Shown one piece after another: positions 1 to 9,518 of a DNA stretch of 64,000 nt. Below the pieces are notes generated by a model, which had not been told where the DNA came from, did not search any database, and saw only the letters and a list, made by a program, of their open reading frames with translations. The number at the start of each line of letters is the position of its first letter. The first letter of the stretch is position 1. Source of the stretch: Martelella sp. NC20 (GTDB lineage Bacteria; Pseudomonadota; Alphaproteobacteria; Rhizobiales; Rhizobiaceae); contig NZ_CP054861.1 in assembly GCF_013459645.1 (NCBI RefSeq), positions 4,948,001 through 5,012,000 on the forward strand, in the 5' to 3' direction. A program made the translations under genes and the position numbers.

Positions 1-393
1 GGCATCGGCATAGAGCGCGTTGATGGTGAAGTCGCGCCGCGCGGCATCCTCGGCCCAGTCCGTGCCGAAGCGCACGGTCGCATGGCGGCCGAAGGTCTCG
101 ACGTCGGCGCGAAGCGTGGTCACCTCGAACGGCTTGCCGTCACAGACCACCGTCACCGTGCCATGATCGATGCCGGTCGGGATCGCCTTCATGCCGCTTT
201 CCCTGGCACGGGCGATGACGGCGTCGGGCAAAAGCGTTGTCGCAAGATCGGTATCGCCGACCGGAACGCCCATCAGCGCATTGCGCACCGCGCCGCCGAC
301 AATACGGGTTTCGCCGCCGTCGCCGTTGAGAAGGCGCAGAACCTTCCTGAGCCGGTCGTCGTTGAACCAGTCCTGACTGCCAAGCTCGATCAC
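1..393 (-). CDS. CCA tRNA nucleotidyltransferase, N-terminal part (cut by window edge)
   Basis: Adds or repairs the 3' CCA end of tRNAs in the cytoplasm. The first ~131 residues are visible. They carry the class II nucleotidyltransferase signature: a GGAVRNALMG motif near residue 40 and, just after it, the metal-binding pair in GDTDLA, followed by RRDFTINALY close to the edge. I chose the GTG at 391-393 because it overlaps the stop of the upstream NUDIX gene (GTGA) and gives the usual short N-terminus. It is the last visible gene of a DUF1285-NUDIX-CCA operon with overlapping junctions, an arrangement I know from rhizobia. The C-terminal half lies outside the window. Confidence 0.9.
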   Translation of the reverse strand, partial: MIELGSQDWFNDDRLRKVLRLLNGDGGETRIVGGAVRNALMGVPVGDTDLATTLLPDAVIARARESGMKAIPTGIDHGTVTVVCDGKPFEVTTLRADVETFGRHATVRFGTDWAEDAARRDFTINALYADA

Positions 394-1022
394 GCGTAAA
401 GCCTTTCGTAAATTGTCCTGACGATGCCGGCGGTTATCCCCCAGATCCGGTGGTCGCCGAACTTGATTTCGTAATATTGCCGCATACTTCCGCCCAGCAT
501 CGCGGTGCCCCGGGCATGGTTGGCGGGGTCCATCATGAAGCCGAGCGGAACTTCGAACACCGCATCGACCTCATCGGGATTGATGTTCAGGGAAAAGCCC
601 GGGCGCACCACCGAAAGAATCGGCGTGATCCGGAAGCCGCTGCCCGCGAGATAATCCGGCAAGCGGGCGACCGGCTGGACGAAATGGCGGGCAAGTCCGA
701 TTTCCTCCTCGCTTTCGCGCAGCGCCGCATCTTCCGGCGAACGGTCGTCCGGATCGATCGAGCCGCCCGGAAAGGCGATCTGGCCGGAATGCTTGCGCAG
801 TTTCGTCGTGCGCCGGGTGAAGATCACCCGCGCCTCGTCGCCATAGTCGACCACCGGCACCAGCACGGCGGCCGCGCGCATATCCAGGTCTTCGTAATAG
901 GCGAACAGATCGGGATTGAGCTTGTGATCGCCGTGATCGCGCCATGCATGTTCCGACGGCCGGCCGCGCTGGCGAAGCGCGCGTTCCCGGAAAGCGCCTG
1001 CGGCAAATGGTGTTTCCTTCAC
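390..1022 (-). CDS. NUDIX hydrolase, CoA pyrophosphatase type
   Basis: 210 residues. Probably hydrolyses CoA or its derivatives to 3',5'-ADP and phosphopantetheine in the cytoplasm. The Nudix box lies at residues 86-110, with REsEEEIGL carrying the metal-binding glutamates. The segment just before it, LRKHSGQIAFPGG, is the signature of the CoA-pyrophosphatase (NudL/YeaB) subgroup rather than of MutT. The GTG start overlaps the stop of the DUF1285 gene (GTGA), and the stop overlaps the CCA transferase start, so all three are probably translationally coupled. Exact substrate is inferred from the subgroup motif. Confidence 0.9.
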   Translation of the reverse strand: MKETPFAAGAFRERALRQRGRPSEHAWRDHGDHKLNPDLFAYYEDLDMRAAAVLVPVVDYGDEARVIFTRRTTKLRKHSGQIAFPGGSIDPDDRSPEDAALRESEEEIGLARHFVQPVARLPDYLAGSGFRITPILSVVRPGFSLNINPDEVDAVFEVPLGFMMDPANHARGTAMLGGSMRQYYEIKFGDHRIWGITAGIVRTIYERLYA

Positions 1023-1627
1023 AGGCGTTGCTCCAACGCGGCCATATCCATGACCGGAAACGCAGCGCCGCCGGCGCGAATCGCGAACATCGCCCGGCCT
1101 TCGATCTCGATTTCCTCGCCAAGCGCCATCAGGTCATAGGTCAGCGCCCGCGAAAACAACGCCTCAAGCCGGCCGCGCACCAGCACATAGGGCTTCAGCC
1201 CGTCATCATCGCCGCTGGCATCGAAGCGCAACGGATGGTCGGGACCGGCCTCGACCAAATCGCCCATATTGGTGCGAATCACCAGCGTCCGGCTGTCTCC
1301 CACACCCTCGACCTCCATCCCGACGGCGATGAACGGGGCGTCCTCGACCCTGATCCGGAGTTTTTCCACCGGCGTCACCAGATAGGTCTCGCCGTCTTCG
1401 TCCTTACGCAGCACGGTAGAGAAAAGCTGGACCAGAGCCGCGCGGCCGATTGGCGACCCCTGATACAACCAGGCCCCGTCACCGCGGATTTCCATGTCGA
1501 TATCGCCACAGAACGCCGGTTCCCACGCATCCACGGGCGCCGGCTTGCGCAATGTGCCGCCGTCAAGCTGGCGGGTGATAGCCGAGGCCAGCCCGCCGGC
1601 ATCGCCCGCTATGTTGCCTTGCGTCAT
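1019..1627 (-). CDS. DUF1285 domain-containing protein
   Basis: 202 residues, no signal peptide or membrane segment seen. It matches by memory the DUF1285 family, small cytoplasmic alpha/beta proteins of unknown function found in alpha- and gammaproteobacteria. It is the first gene of the minus-strand operon leading into NUDIX and CCA transferase, and is divergent from moxR across a 161-bp gap. In rhizobia this trio is conserved, but the order does not give a function. No catalytic motif is evident. Confidence 0.8.
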   Translation of the reverse strand: MTQGNIAGDAGGLASAITRQLDGGTLRKPAPVDAWEPAFCGDIDMEIRGDGAWLYQGSPIGRAALVQLFSTVLRKDEDGETYLVTPVEKLRIRVEDAPFIAVGMEVEGVGDSRTLVIRTNMGDLVEAGPDHPLRFDASGDDDGLKPYVLVRGRLEALFSRALTYDLMALGEEIEIEGRAMFAIRAGGAAFPVMDMAALEQRL

Positions 1628-1788
1628 TTTTCCGTCTCACTTTCAGGGCCAAACTGGCCTCCTCTCGAAATAGTCATTTCAAACCGGCTTGTCAGCCGCC
1701 CGCAGGTGATTATCCTTTCCCGACAGGCAGCGCTCCACCATTTCGCCGCCTGAGACCCGAACTGGCCATGGGCCATGGAGACATGTGA

Positions 1789-2790
1789 ATGGGCGCGATT
1801 GACACAGAAGAAACGCACGGGATCGTGGCGGAAGCCGAAAGGGCGCTCGCCGATATCAGGATCGTGCGCGAAGAAGTGTCGAAAGTCATCTACGGACAGG
1901 AAAGCGTGGTCGAGAACGTGCTGCTTGCGATCCTGTCCGGCGGCCATGCGCTGCTGGTCGGCGTGCCCGGGCTTGCCAAGACCAAGCTGGTATCCACGCT
2001 CGGCACCGTGCTCGGCCTTGACAGCAACCGCATCCAGTTCACCCCCGACCTGATGCCCTCCGATATTCTGGGTTCGGAAGTGCTGGAGGAAAGCGAGGCC
2101 GGCCGCCGCGCCTTCCGTTTCATCAAGGGACCTGTGTTTGCGCAATTGCTGATGGCCGACGAAATCAACCGCGCCTCGCCGCGCACCCAGTCTGCGCTGC
2201 TGCAGTCGATGCAGGAATATGCCGTCACCATCGCCGGCCAGCATTATAATTTGCCGCGACCGTTCCACGTGCTCGCCACCCAGAACCCGCTGGAGCAGGA
2301 AGGCACTTATCCGTTGCCCGAAGCCCAGCTCGACCGGTTTCTGTTGCAGGTCAATGTCGATTATCCCGACCTCGCCTCCGAACGTCGCATCCTGCTCGAA
2401 ACCACGGGTGCGGTGGAAGAAACCGCAAGCCCTGTGCTGAGCGCCGCGCGGCTGATGGAAATCCAGACGCTGATCCGCAAGATGCCGGTGAGCGAAAGCG
2501 TACTGGAGGCGATCCTTGCGCTGGTGCGCGCCGCGCGTCCCGGCGAAGGCCATGCCGATACCGACCGCGACGTTGCCTGGGGTCCCGGCCCGCGTGCCGG
2601 CCAGTCGCTGATGCTGACGGCGCGCGCAAGGGCGCTCTACGAGGGCCGGCTCGCGCCCTCCGTCGATGATGTGCGCGCGCTTGCCGGCCCGGTGCTGCAG
2701 CATCGCATGGCGCTGACCTTCTCCGCCCGGGCGGAGGGAACCACCGTGACCGACGTCATCGCCGCAATCGCCAAGCGCGATCTCAACTGA
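1789..2790 (+). CDS. MoxR-family AAA+ ATPase
   Basis: 333 residues. AAA+ chaperone-like ATPase thought to remodel or insert cofactors into partner complexes containing von Willebrand A domains. Walker A GVPGLAKT at residues 58-65, Walker B LLMADEINRA at 120-129, sensor-1 ATQNPLEQEG near 165, and the C-terminal lid typical of MoxR. It heads a four-gene plus-strand cluster with a DUF58 protein and two large membrane proteins. In this family the ATPase acts with the DUF58/VWA partners encoded beside it; the client is not known here. The start is the ATG just after an ATGTGA run, giving the usual family N-terminus. Confidence 0.93.
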   Translation: MGAIDTEETHGIVAEAERALADIRIVREEVSKVIYGQESVVENVLLAILSGGHALLVGVPGLAKTKLVSTLGTVLGLDSNRIQFTPDLMPSDILGSEVLEESEAGRRAFRFIKGPVFAQLLMADEINRASPRTQSALLQSMQEYAVTIAGQHYNLPRPFHVLATQNPLEQEGTYPLPEAQLDRFLLQVNVDYPDLASERRILLETTGAVEETASPVLSAARLMEIQTLIRKMPVSESVLEAILALVRAARPGEGHADTDRDVAWGPGPRAGQSLMLTARARALYEGRLAPSVDDVRALAGPVLQHRMALTFSARAEGTTVTDVIAAIAKRDLN

Positions 2791-2795
2791 CAGGC

Positions 2796-3710
2796 TTGCC
2801 ATTGGCTGCAATCGGACAAACGACACCGCCAACCGCCCGCAATTCGGCCCTTGCCGAGGGCAGGCGGCGTGCGGCCCTGCTGCCGGATTGCCTGATCGAG
2901 GCAAGGCGGATCGCCAATACCGTGATTTCAGGCTGGCACGGACGCAGGCGGCGGGGGCCGGGCGAGAATTTCTGGCAATTCAGACCCTATGCGCCGGGCG
3001 AATCGATGATGCGCATCGACTGGCGGCGTTCTGCGCGCGACGACCATATCTATGTCCGCGACATGGAATGGGAGGCAGCCCACACCGTCTGGCTGTTCGC
3101 CGATCTCAGCCCGTCGATGCATTTCCGCTCGGAGCTTGCCCCGGTTTCCAAGGAACATCGCGCGCTGGTGATCCTGCTGGCTCTTGCCGAAACCCTGCTG
3201 CGCTCCGGCGAACGCGTCGGCTACCCCGGCCTGATGGAGCCAATCTCCAACAGAAACGGCGCCGAAAAACTTGCCCATGCGCTGGCGACGGCATCCGAAA
3301 TTCCGGCCGAACTGCCGCAGACCCGGATGATGCGCGGTCCCTCGGAACTGGTGATGATCGGCGATTTCCTGGATGCCCCGGATGCCCTGTTTTCGCAGAT
3401 CACGCCGCTGTCCGAGCGCGGCCTGCGGGCGCATCTCGTTGAAGTGGCGGACCCCGCCGAGGAGAGTTTCCCCTATAGCGGCCGCACGGCTTTCTCCGAT
3501 CCCGAAACCGGCCGCGAACTGACGCTCGGCCGCGCCGAAAGCCTGAAGGACGCCTATCTCTCGGAGTATCGCACTCGCCGGCAGGCGATTGCCGATACCG
3601 CGCGTCATTCCGGCTGGTCGTTCGTGACCCATCACACCGACCGCCCCGCCTCCGAAGCGCTGACCGCCGTCCATTTGCGCCTGTCCGGCCTCGGCAAAGG
3701 GGTGCGGTGA
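2796..3710 (+). CDS. DUF58 domain protein (VWA-like partner of MoxR)
   Basis: 304 residues, soluble. The DUF58 core motif, FRPYAPGES..RIDWRRSAR, covers residues ~62-81, followed by DLSPS at 103-107, which has the DxSxS form of a VWA metal-ion-dependent adhesion site. The reading frame opens at TTG (2796 or 2802), five or eleven bases after the moxR stop; no ATG is available, so the precise start is uncertain. The stop overlaps the next start (TGATG). It is probably a MoxR partner in a membrane-associated complex; no function is proven for this cluster type. Confidence 0.85.
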   Translation: MPLAAIGQTTPPTARNSALAEGRRRAALLPDCLIEARRIANTVISGWHGRRRRGPGENFWQFRPYAPGESMMRIDWRRSARDDHIYVRDMEWEAAHTVWLFADLSPSMHFRSELAPVSKEHRALVILLALAETLLRSGERVGYPGLMEPISNRNGAEKLAHALATASEIPAELPQTRMMRGPSELVMIGDFLDAPDALFSQITPLSERGLRAHLVEVADPAEESFPYSGRTAFSDPETGRELTLGRAESLKDAYLSEYRTRRQAIADTARHSGWSFVTHHTDRPASEALTAVHLRLSGLGKGVR

Positions 3711-6496
3711 TGGAGTTTGCAAGCCCGCTCATTCTGGCCGCGCTGGCGGTGCTTCCGGCAATCTGGTGGCTGTTGAAGTTGACGCCGCCGCGCCCGCGCC
3801 GCGAGGTGTTTCCGCCGCTTGCGATCCTGCTGCGGCTTGCCAGACGCGACGAGACGCCGGCGAAGAGCCCGTGGTGGCTGACATTGCTGCGCATGGCGCT
3901 GGCCGCGCTGGTGATCCTCGCGATCGCCAATCCGGTGATCGATCCCGAGCGCACCGCGATTGCGACCGGCGGCCCGCTGGCGCTGCTGATCGACAATGGC
4001 TGGGCCAGCGCCGAGGACTGGAAGGCGCGAACCCGCGCCGCCGAAACGCTGATCGACGCTGCCGCCGATGCCGACCAGCCGATCATGATGGCGTTCACCG
4101 CCGAGACCGCCAATGATCCGAGCCCGGTTTCGGCAACCGAGGCGCGCCGCCGCCTCGCCGCCGCCGAACCGCGCGCCGCCCGGCCCGACCGGCTTGCCGC
4201 CGCAACAGCGCTTTCCGAGGCCTTCGGCGAGACCCCGCCGGCAACCGTCGCCTTCATCAGCGATGGCCTGGCCGAACCGGATGACGCAACCGCGTTTTCC
4301 ATGCTGTCCTCCGCCGAGGACAACATCGTGCTGAGCGCCCCCCGCGCGCTGCCGGTCGCCCTCACTGACGTCCGCAACGACGCGACCGCAAGCCGGATCA
4401 CCGCAACGCGGGCCGAAGCCGGCGCGCAGGCAGAGATGACGGTCGACGCCTACGATCTTCAGGGTCGGGTGATCGCCACGGCCCCGCTGATCTTTGCGGC
4501 AGGCGCAAGGGCCGCGACCACGGAAATCCGCGCGCCGTTCGAGGTTCGCAACGATTTCGCCAGGGTCTCGGTCGACGGCGCCAGCAATGCCGGCGCGGTC
4601 CAGCTTCTCGATGACGGCTTCAAGAGACGCCGGGTGGCGCTGATATCGGGCAGCCCGGCAAACGATGCCCAGCCGCTTCTTTCCTCTGCCTATTACCTGC
4701 GTCAGGCGCTCTCGCCCTATGCCGATCTGATTTCGAGCGACGCTGCGACCCTGACGGAGGAAATCGCGGCGCTGATTGACCGCAATCCGTCCGTCATGAT
4801 CCTGAGCGATGTCGGCACACTGCCCGAGGAAGCCCATGCCGAGCTTCAGCAATGGGTAGAGGCCGGCGGTACGCTGGTGCGTTTTGCAGGCCCGCGGCTT
4901 GCCGCCGCTTCCGGGGATGACAGTCTTCTGCCGGTGCGGCTGCGTTCCGGCGCGCGGGCATTCGGTGGCGCGATGAGCTGGAGCGAGCCGCAGCCGCTGG
5001 CGCCGTTTCCGCCCGACAGTCCTTTCTACGGATTGCCGGTTCCAGACGACATCACCGTCACCCGTCAGGTGCTGGCCGAACCCGCGCCAACGCTTTCCGA
5101 TCACACCTGGGCAAGCCTTGCCGACGGAACGCCGCTGGTGACCGAGGGCGCGCTCGGCGACGGCCGGATCGTGCTGTTCCATACCTCCGCCGATCCCAAC
5201 TGGTCGAACCTGCCGATCTCCGGATATTTCGTGGAAATGCTGCGCCGGATCGTCAACCTGTCACGCGCCAGCCAGGCCGAAGAGGGGGAGACCGGGACTG
5301 TGGCCCTGCTTTCGCCCTATCGGCTGCTGGCCGCCAACGGGACGCTTACCAGCGATGTGTCGAACGCCAAACCGCTTGCCGTACCCGGCGAACCGGCCGT
5401 GGCAACGGCGGAACATCCGCCCGGCCTTTACGGCTCGCCGGACGGCTTCACGGCGCTGAACCTGTTCCAGTCGTCCGATCAGCTCTCGCCGGTCGACACA
5501 ACGGGCTTTGGCGATGCGGTCAGGACCGAGCCGATCGGCAATGCACGCGCCTTCAGCCTGAAGCCCTGGCTTCTCGCCGCCGCAATGGTGCTGCTGATCA
5601 TCGACGGCTTTGTCATGATGGCCATGAACGGTGCGTTCCGGACGCTGCGTCCGCGCCGGGCCGCCATGCCCGTTGCGGTACTCGCCGCCTGCGCCCTTGC
5701 AATCCCGCTTTATCTCGGGGCGCCGCCGCCGGTTCACGCCCAGGGCGACGATGCGGCAATCGCCGATCTGCTTTACGAGACCCATCTCGCCTATGTCGTC
5801 ACCGGCGAGGATGAGGTCGACCGGATATCCGAGCGCGGCCTGAAGGGCCTGTCCGACTACATCTCCTACCGCACGGCGCTGGAGCCCGGCGATCCGGTGG
5901 GGGTCGATCCGGCCAGCGAGGAACTGGCGTTCTATCCGCTGATCTACTGGCCGATCTCGGCCACCGCGCCGATGCCGTCGCAAGAGGCGATTGCCGGGAT
6001 CGAGGCCTATATGCGCAATGGCGGCACCGTGCTGTTCGACACCCGCGACCAGTATTCGCCGCTCGGCCAGAATGCCGTCAGCCCGAATACGGCGCGGCTG
6101 CGCCAGATACTCGACAATATCGACGTGCCGCCGCTGGAGCCCGTGCCGGACGATCATGTGCTGACCCGGTCATTCTATCTGCTCTCCGATTTCCCCGGCC
6201 GCTACGACGGCTCGCCGCTCTGGGTCGAAGCCCGCGCCGGCGAGGATGCAGTCGGCAATATCGTCTCGAGCGGCGGCGACGGCGTCTCGCCGATCCTGAT
6301 CACCGGCAATGATTTCGCCGGCGCCTGGGCGATCAATCCCGATTCGACGCCGATGCTGCCGACCGTGCCGGAAAATCCGACGCAGCGCCAATATGCCTTC
6401 CGAACCGGCGTCAACATCGTGATGTACATGCTGACCGGCAATTACAAGGCCGACCAGGTGCACGTCCCTGCCCTCCTGGAAAGGCTGGGACAATAA
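3710..6496 (+). CDS. Large membrane protein: BatA-type N-terminus fused to DUF4159
   Basis: 928 residues. Two N-terminal hydrophobic segments (about 6-24 and 58-78) resemble the BatA double-membrane region. A long extracytoplasmic or cytoplasmic part follows, then further hydrophobic segments near 625-645 and 655-675. The last ~220 residues match the DUF4159 family (DLLYETHLAY start, then a Rossmann-like FDTRDQ segment). The ATG overlaps the DUF58 stop and the stop overlaps the next ATG (TAATG). Genes of this shape follow MoxR-DUF58 in many alphaproteobacteria. Role unknown; a surface or envelope-stress complex is only a guess from Bat homology. Confidence 0.8.
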   Translation: MEFASPLILAALAVLPAIWWLLKLTPPRPRREVFPPLAILLRLARRDETPAKSPWWLTLLRMALAALVILAIANPVIDPERTAIATGGPLALLIDNGWASAEDWKARTRAAETLIDAAADADQPIMMAFTAETANDPSPVSATEARRRLAAAEPRAARPDRLAAATALSEAFGETPPATVAFISDGLAEPDDATAFSMLSSAEDNIVLSAPRALPVALTDVRNDATASRITATRAEAGAQAEMTVDAYDLQGRVIATAPLIFAAGARAATTEIRAPFEVRNDFARVSVDGASNAGAVQLLDDGFKRRRVALISGSPANDAQPLLSSAYYLRQALSPYADLISSDAATLTEEIAALIDRNPSVMILSDVGTLPEEAHAELQQWVEAGGTLVRFAGPRLAAASGDDSLLPVRLRSGARAFGGAMSWSEPQPLAPFPPDSPFYGLPVPDDITVTRQVLAEPAPTLSDHTWASLADGTPLVTEGALGDGRIVLFHTSADPNWSNLPISGYFVEMLRRIVNLSRASQAEEGETGTVALLSPYRLLAANGTLTSDVSNAKPLAVPGEPAVATAEHPPGLYGSPDGFTALNLFQSSDQLSPVDTTGFGDAVRTEPIGNARAFSLKPWLLAAAMVLLIIDGFVMMAMNGAFRTLRPRRAAMPVAVLAACALAIPLYLGAPPPVHAQGDDAAIADLLYETHLAYVVTGEDEVDRISERGLKGLSDYISYRTALEPGDPVGVDPASEELAFYPLIYWPISATAPMPSQEAIAGIEAYMRNGGTVLFDTRDQYSPLGQNAVSPNTARLRQILDNIDVPPLEPVPDDHVLTRSFYLLSDFPGRYDGSPLWVEARAGEDAVGNIVSSGGDGVSPILITGNDFAGAWAINPDSTPMLPTVPENPTQRQYAFRTGVNIVMYMLTGNYKADQVHVPALLERLGQ

Positions 6497-8559
6497 TGGC
6501 GCTGACCTTCGCACCGCTGCTGCCGCTCTGGGCCATCTATATCGCGCTCGCCTTCGTGCTGGCGCTGATGGCGGCCGGCTATCTTGCCCGCATGCGGGCT
6601 ACCACGCTCAGGGCCGCGGCCGGGCTGTTGCTGGTGACCGCGCTTGCCAACCCGACAATCAGCCGCGAGGAGCGCTCGGCGCTGACAACCATCGTGCCGA
6701 TCGTGGTCGACCGCAGCCAGAGCCAGTTGACCGAAGAGCGCCAGGGCCAGACGGACGACGCGCTTGCCGCCCTTCAGGCACGGCTTGCCGACGACCCGAT
6801 GCTGGAGCCCCGGCTGGTCGATGTCGTCACCGCAGACGAAAACGGCCGCGCCGAAACGCTCGCCTTCGCAGCCCTGTCAGAAGCCGTGCGCGATGTGCCG
6901 CCGAGCCGTCTGGGCGCCGCCTTCCTGATCACCGACGGCCAGATCCACGACCTGCCGGATGACGCCGGCGGCCTTCCGGGCGCAATCCCGCTCAATACCC
7001 TGGTGACCGGAACCGACAGCGAATATGACCGCCGTATCGAGATCAACGAGGCGCCCCGCTTCGGCCTCGTCGGCGACAGCCTGCCGGTGGAATTCACCGT
7101 TGTCGATGACGGGCCGGTGGACGAGCACACAAGCGGACCGGCCAAGGTAACGGCCCGCATCAACGGCGAGGTCGCAGCCGAAATGCTGGTTGGCACAAAC
7201 CTGCCGACGCGTTATGTCTTCGACATTGAGAACGGCGGCGAGAACATTCTCGAACTCTCGGTCGCTCCCGTCGATGGCGAACTGACCACCATCAACAACC
7301 GCGCCGTCCAGATCATCGAGGGTATTCGCGAGAACCTCAGGGTGCTGCTGGTATCGGGATCACCGCATTCGGGCGAGCGCACCTGGCGCAACCTGTTGAA
7401 ATCCGACGCCTCGGTCGACCTTGTGCATTTCACCATTCTGCGCCCACCGGAAAAACAGGACGGCACGCCGATCAACGAACTTTCGCTGATCGCCTTTCCA
7501 ACCCGCGAACTGTTCATCGACAAGATCGACGATTTCGACCTGATCATCTTCGACCGCTACCAGAACCGCGGCGTGCTGCCGCTGCTCTATTACGACAATA
7601 TCGCTCAATATGTGCTGAATGGCGGCGCGCTGCTGGTGGCGGCGGGACCGGAGATCGCGGGCCCTGATTCGATCGCCGACACGCCGCTTTCCGCCGTGCT
7701 GCCTGCGATCCCCACCGGCGATCTTGCCGAGGGCGGCTTCTATCCCGAAATCTCCGAAACTGGCGAGCGCCATCCGGTCACCCGCGACCTGCCCGGCAGC
7801 GCGTCCACACCGCCGGCCTGGGGACGGTGGTTCCGCTCCATTCCCGTGGGTCCGGCGCGCGGGGAAACCGTCATGACCGCCGATGGCGCGCCGCTTCTGG
7901 TGCTTTCGCGCGAGGGCGAAGGCCGCGTTGCCGAATTTCTGTCCGACCAGGGCTGGCTGTGGGCGCGCGGTTTCGAGGGCGGCGGCCCCTATGTACCGCT
8001 CTACCGCCGGATCGCCCACTGGCTGATGAAGGAACCGGCGCTGGAGGAGGAAACGCTTTCGGCCACGGTGAACGGCGATACGCTCGCAATCACCCGCCAG
8101 ACGATGGACGAGAGAGCCCCGGACGCCGTCGTCACCACGCCTTCGGGCCAGAGCATCACCGTACCGCTTTCCGAAGCAGAACCGGGTCTCTACCGGGGAG
8201 AGGCCCGCGTCGATGAAATGGGGCTGTTCACCGTCGCCAACGGCGATCTTCAGCGCCTCGTCAATGTCGGCGATCCGGACGCGCCGGAATTCAAGGCGAT
8301 GATCTCGACCACCGCGACGCTCGCCCCGCTTTCACAGGAGACCGGCGGACTGACGCAGCGCATTGCCGACGGCATGCCGCCGATCCGGGTCGTCAACGGC
8401 CCGCTGAGAGCCGGCAATGACAGCTATATGCCAATTGTGAAGACCGCCGACACACGGCTTGAAAGCATCCGCTCGCTGCCGCTGTTCAACGGCCTGCTGG
8501 GCCTTGCAGCACTTCTGGCGCTGATCTCCGCCACGTGGTGGCGCGAGGGGCGGAACTGA
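6496..8559 (+). CDS. Membrane protein with glutamine amidotransferase-like domain, last gene of the MoxR cluster
   Basis: 687 residues. N-terminal transmembrane segments at about 8-28 and 38-54, a long soluble region, and a C-terminal membrane helix at about 663-682 (NGLLGLAALLALISATWW). The centre (residues ~270-510) looks like a class I amidotransferase-like Rossmann fold (VLLVSGSPHSGE, then DLIIFDRYQ and GGALLVAAGPE), but I do not see a clear Cys nucleophile, so it is probably non-catalytic. Start codon overlaps the previous stop. Downstream lies a repeated intergenic element rather than a further gene, so the operon ends here. Function unknown. Confidence 0.75.
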   Translation: MALTFAPLLPLWAIYIALAFVLALMAAGYLARMRATTLRAAAGLLLVTALANPTISREERSALTTIVPIVVDRSQSQLTEERQGQTDDALAALQARLADDPMLEPRLVDVVTADENGRAETLAFAALSEAVRDVPPSRLGAAFLITDGQIHDLPDDAGGLPGAIPLNTLVTGTDSEYDRRIEINEAPRFGLVGDSLPVEFTVVDDGPVDEHTSGPAKVTARINGEVAAEMLVGTNLPTRYVFDIENGGENILELSVAPVDGELTTINNRAVQIIEGIRENLRVLLVSGSPHSGERTWRNLLKSDASVDLVHFTILRPPEKQDGTPINELSLIAFPTRELFIDKIDDFDLIIFDRYQNRGVLPLLYYDNIAQYVLNGGALLVAAGPEIAGPDSIADTPLSAVLPAIPTGDLAEGGFYPEISETGERHPVTRDLPGSASTPPAWGRWFRSIPVGPARGETVMTADGAPLLVLSREGEGRVAEFLSDQGWLWARGFEGGGPYVPLYRRIAHWLMKEPALEEETLSATVNGDTLAITRQTMDERAPDAVVTTPSGQSITVPLSEAEPGLYRGEARVDEMGLFTVANGDLQRLVNVGDPDAPEFKAMISTTATLAPLSQETGGLTQRIADGMPPIRVVNGPLRAGNDSYMPIVKTADTRLESIRSLPLFNGLLGLAALLALISATWWREGRN

Positions 8560-8623
8560 GGCAGCCTTTTGGATATGTGGTAAGAATGTGAGCGGCGGTT
8601 TGACGCGATCGTTCGCAACCACG

Positions 8624-8691
8624 ATCTCTCCCCTTGAGGGAGAGATGCCCCGACAGGGGCAGAGAGGGGTGAACCCTTTCCGAGAATTCGG
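8624..8691 (+). repeat. 68-bp intergenic repeat, copy A
   Basis: Two-hairpin element beginning ATCTCTCCCCTTGAGGGAG and containing GCCCCGACAGGGGC. It matches the reverse complement of 16657-16724 with a single mismatch (G/A near the end). It sits just after the MoxR cluster and before the convergent acetyltransferase gene, so it could also act as a transcript-end structure. Confidence 0.9.
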
Positions 8692-8747
8692 AGCTTGCGG
8701 CTGGGAGGGTTTCGCTAACGGCAGATATCCGAGGAAACTGAAAAGCC

Positions 8748-9245
8748 CTATCCGCGAAAACGCATGATCCCGATAAGCTTCGCCTCGACGCCATCGACAA
8801 GGGCAGCAGCCAGAACGCGCCGGTAATCGACCGGCCCCGGCAATCGCAGTGTCGGTGGGACGATCGGGAGGAAGCCGAGAGGGCCGTAATACGGCGGATC
8901 GCCGACCAGGATCACAACTTCCGAGCCGACTTCCCTTGCAGCCTGAACCGCGATCTTCACCAGATGCCGGCCGATACCGCGATTCTTGTGCGACGGCTTG
9001 ACCGCGAGCGGGCCGAGCATGTGCCCCTTCGCCTCACCGGCAAAAACCGGCGTCATCCGCACCGAGGCGATGACCTCGTCACCATCCAGGCAGACGAACG
9101 ACAATAAGGGATCGTGCGGTCCCTGCTCGCGGATACGGGCCGCCGCGCGCACGTAGCGCGCCGGACCGAATGCCTCGGCATTGATGTCTTCGATGGCGGC
9201 GTCGTGGGAAGTCTCTTCCGGGAGGTAACGCAATTCACTCGTCAT
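8748..9245 (-). CDS. GNAT-family N-acetyltransferase
   Basis: 165 residues. Transfers acetyl from acetyl-CoA to an amine; substrate unknown. The acetyl-CoA-binding motif A is LGPLAVKPSHKNRGIGRHLV at about residues 76-95, and the GDPPYYGPLGF segment near 120 is typical of the YhbS-like (COG3153) subgroup. It stands alone on the minus strand, convergent with the MoxR cluster. A short hairpin (CCGGA-GAAAAA-TCCGG near 9284-9299) lies in its upstream region. Confidence 0.88.
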   Translation of the reverse strand: MTSELRYLPEETSHDAAIEDINAEAFGPARYVRAAARIREQGPHDPLLSFVCLDGDEVIASVRMTPVFAGEAKGHMLGPLAVKPSHKNRGIGRHLVKIAVQAAREVGSEVVILVGDPPYYGPLGFLPIVPPTLRLPGPVDYRRVLAAALVDGVEAKLIGIMRFRG

Positions 9246-9518
9246 TGGCGGCTGAACCTGTCTGGAGAACGCATGATTTAGGGGCCGGAGAAAAATCCGG
9301 TCTGAACTTCTAATCAGCGTCGTCGCAGGTCCCGCATGACAATTTCCGTATTTGCGTTTCGATCGCCACTAGCAGGAAATGCCGCAGCCGTCCAGACCGG
9401 TCGCGCCGAAAACGGCAGCCCCAGAGGGGTATGCAACACACTGTCAATGGTTTCAGGGCTGGCAAAGCGACAACCGCGCCGTATGTAAAAGGGCAAGCCG
9501 AATGAAAGGAACAAGCCA

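Noticed and set aside
3632..5182. A 516-codon frame antisense to the DUF4159 gene
   Set aside because: Shadow frame; the plus-strand gene has domain evidence and overlapping operon junctions.
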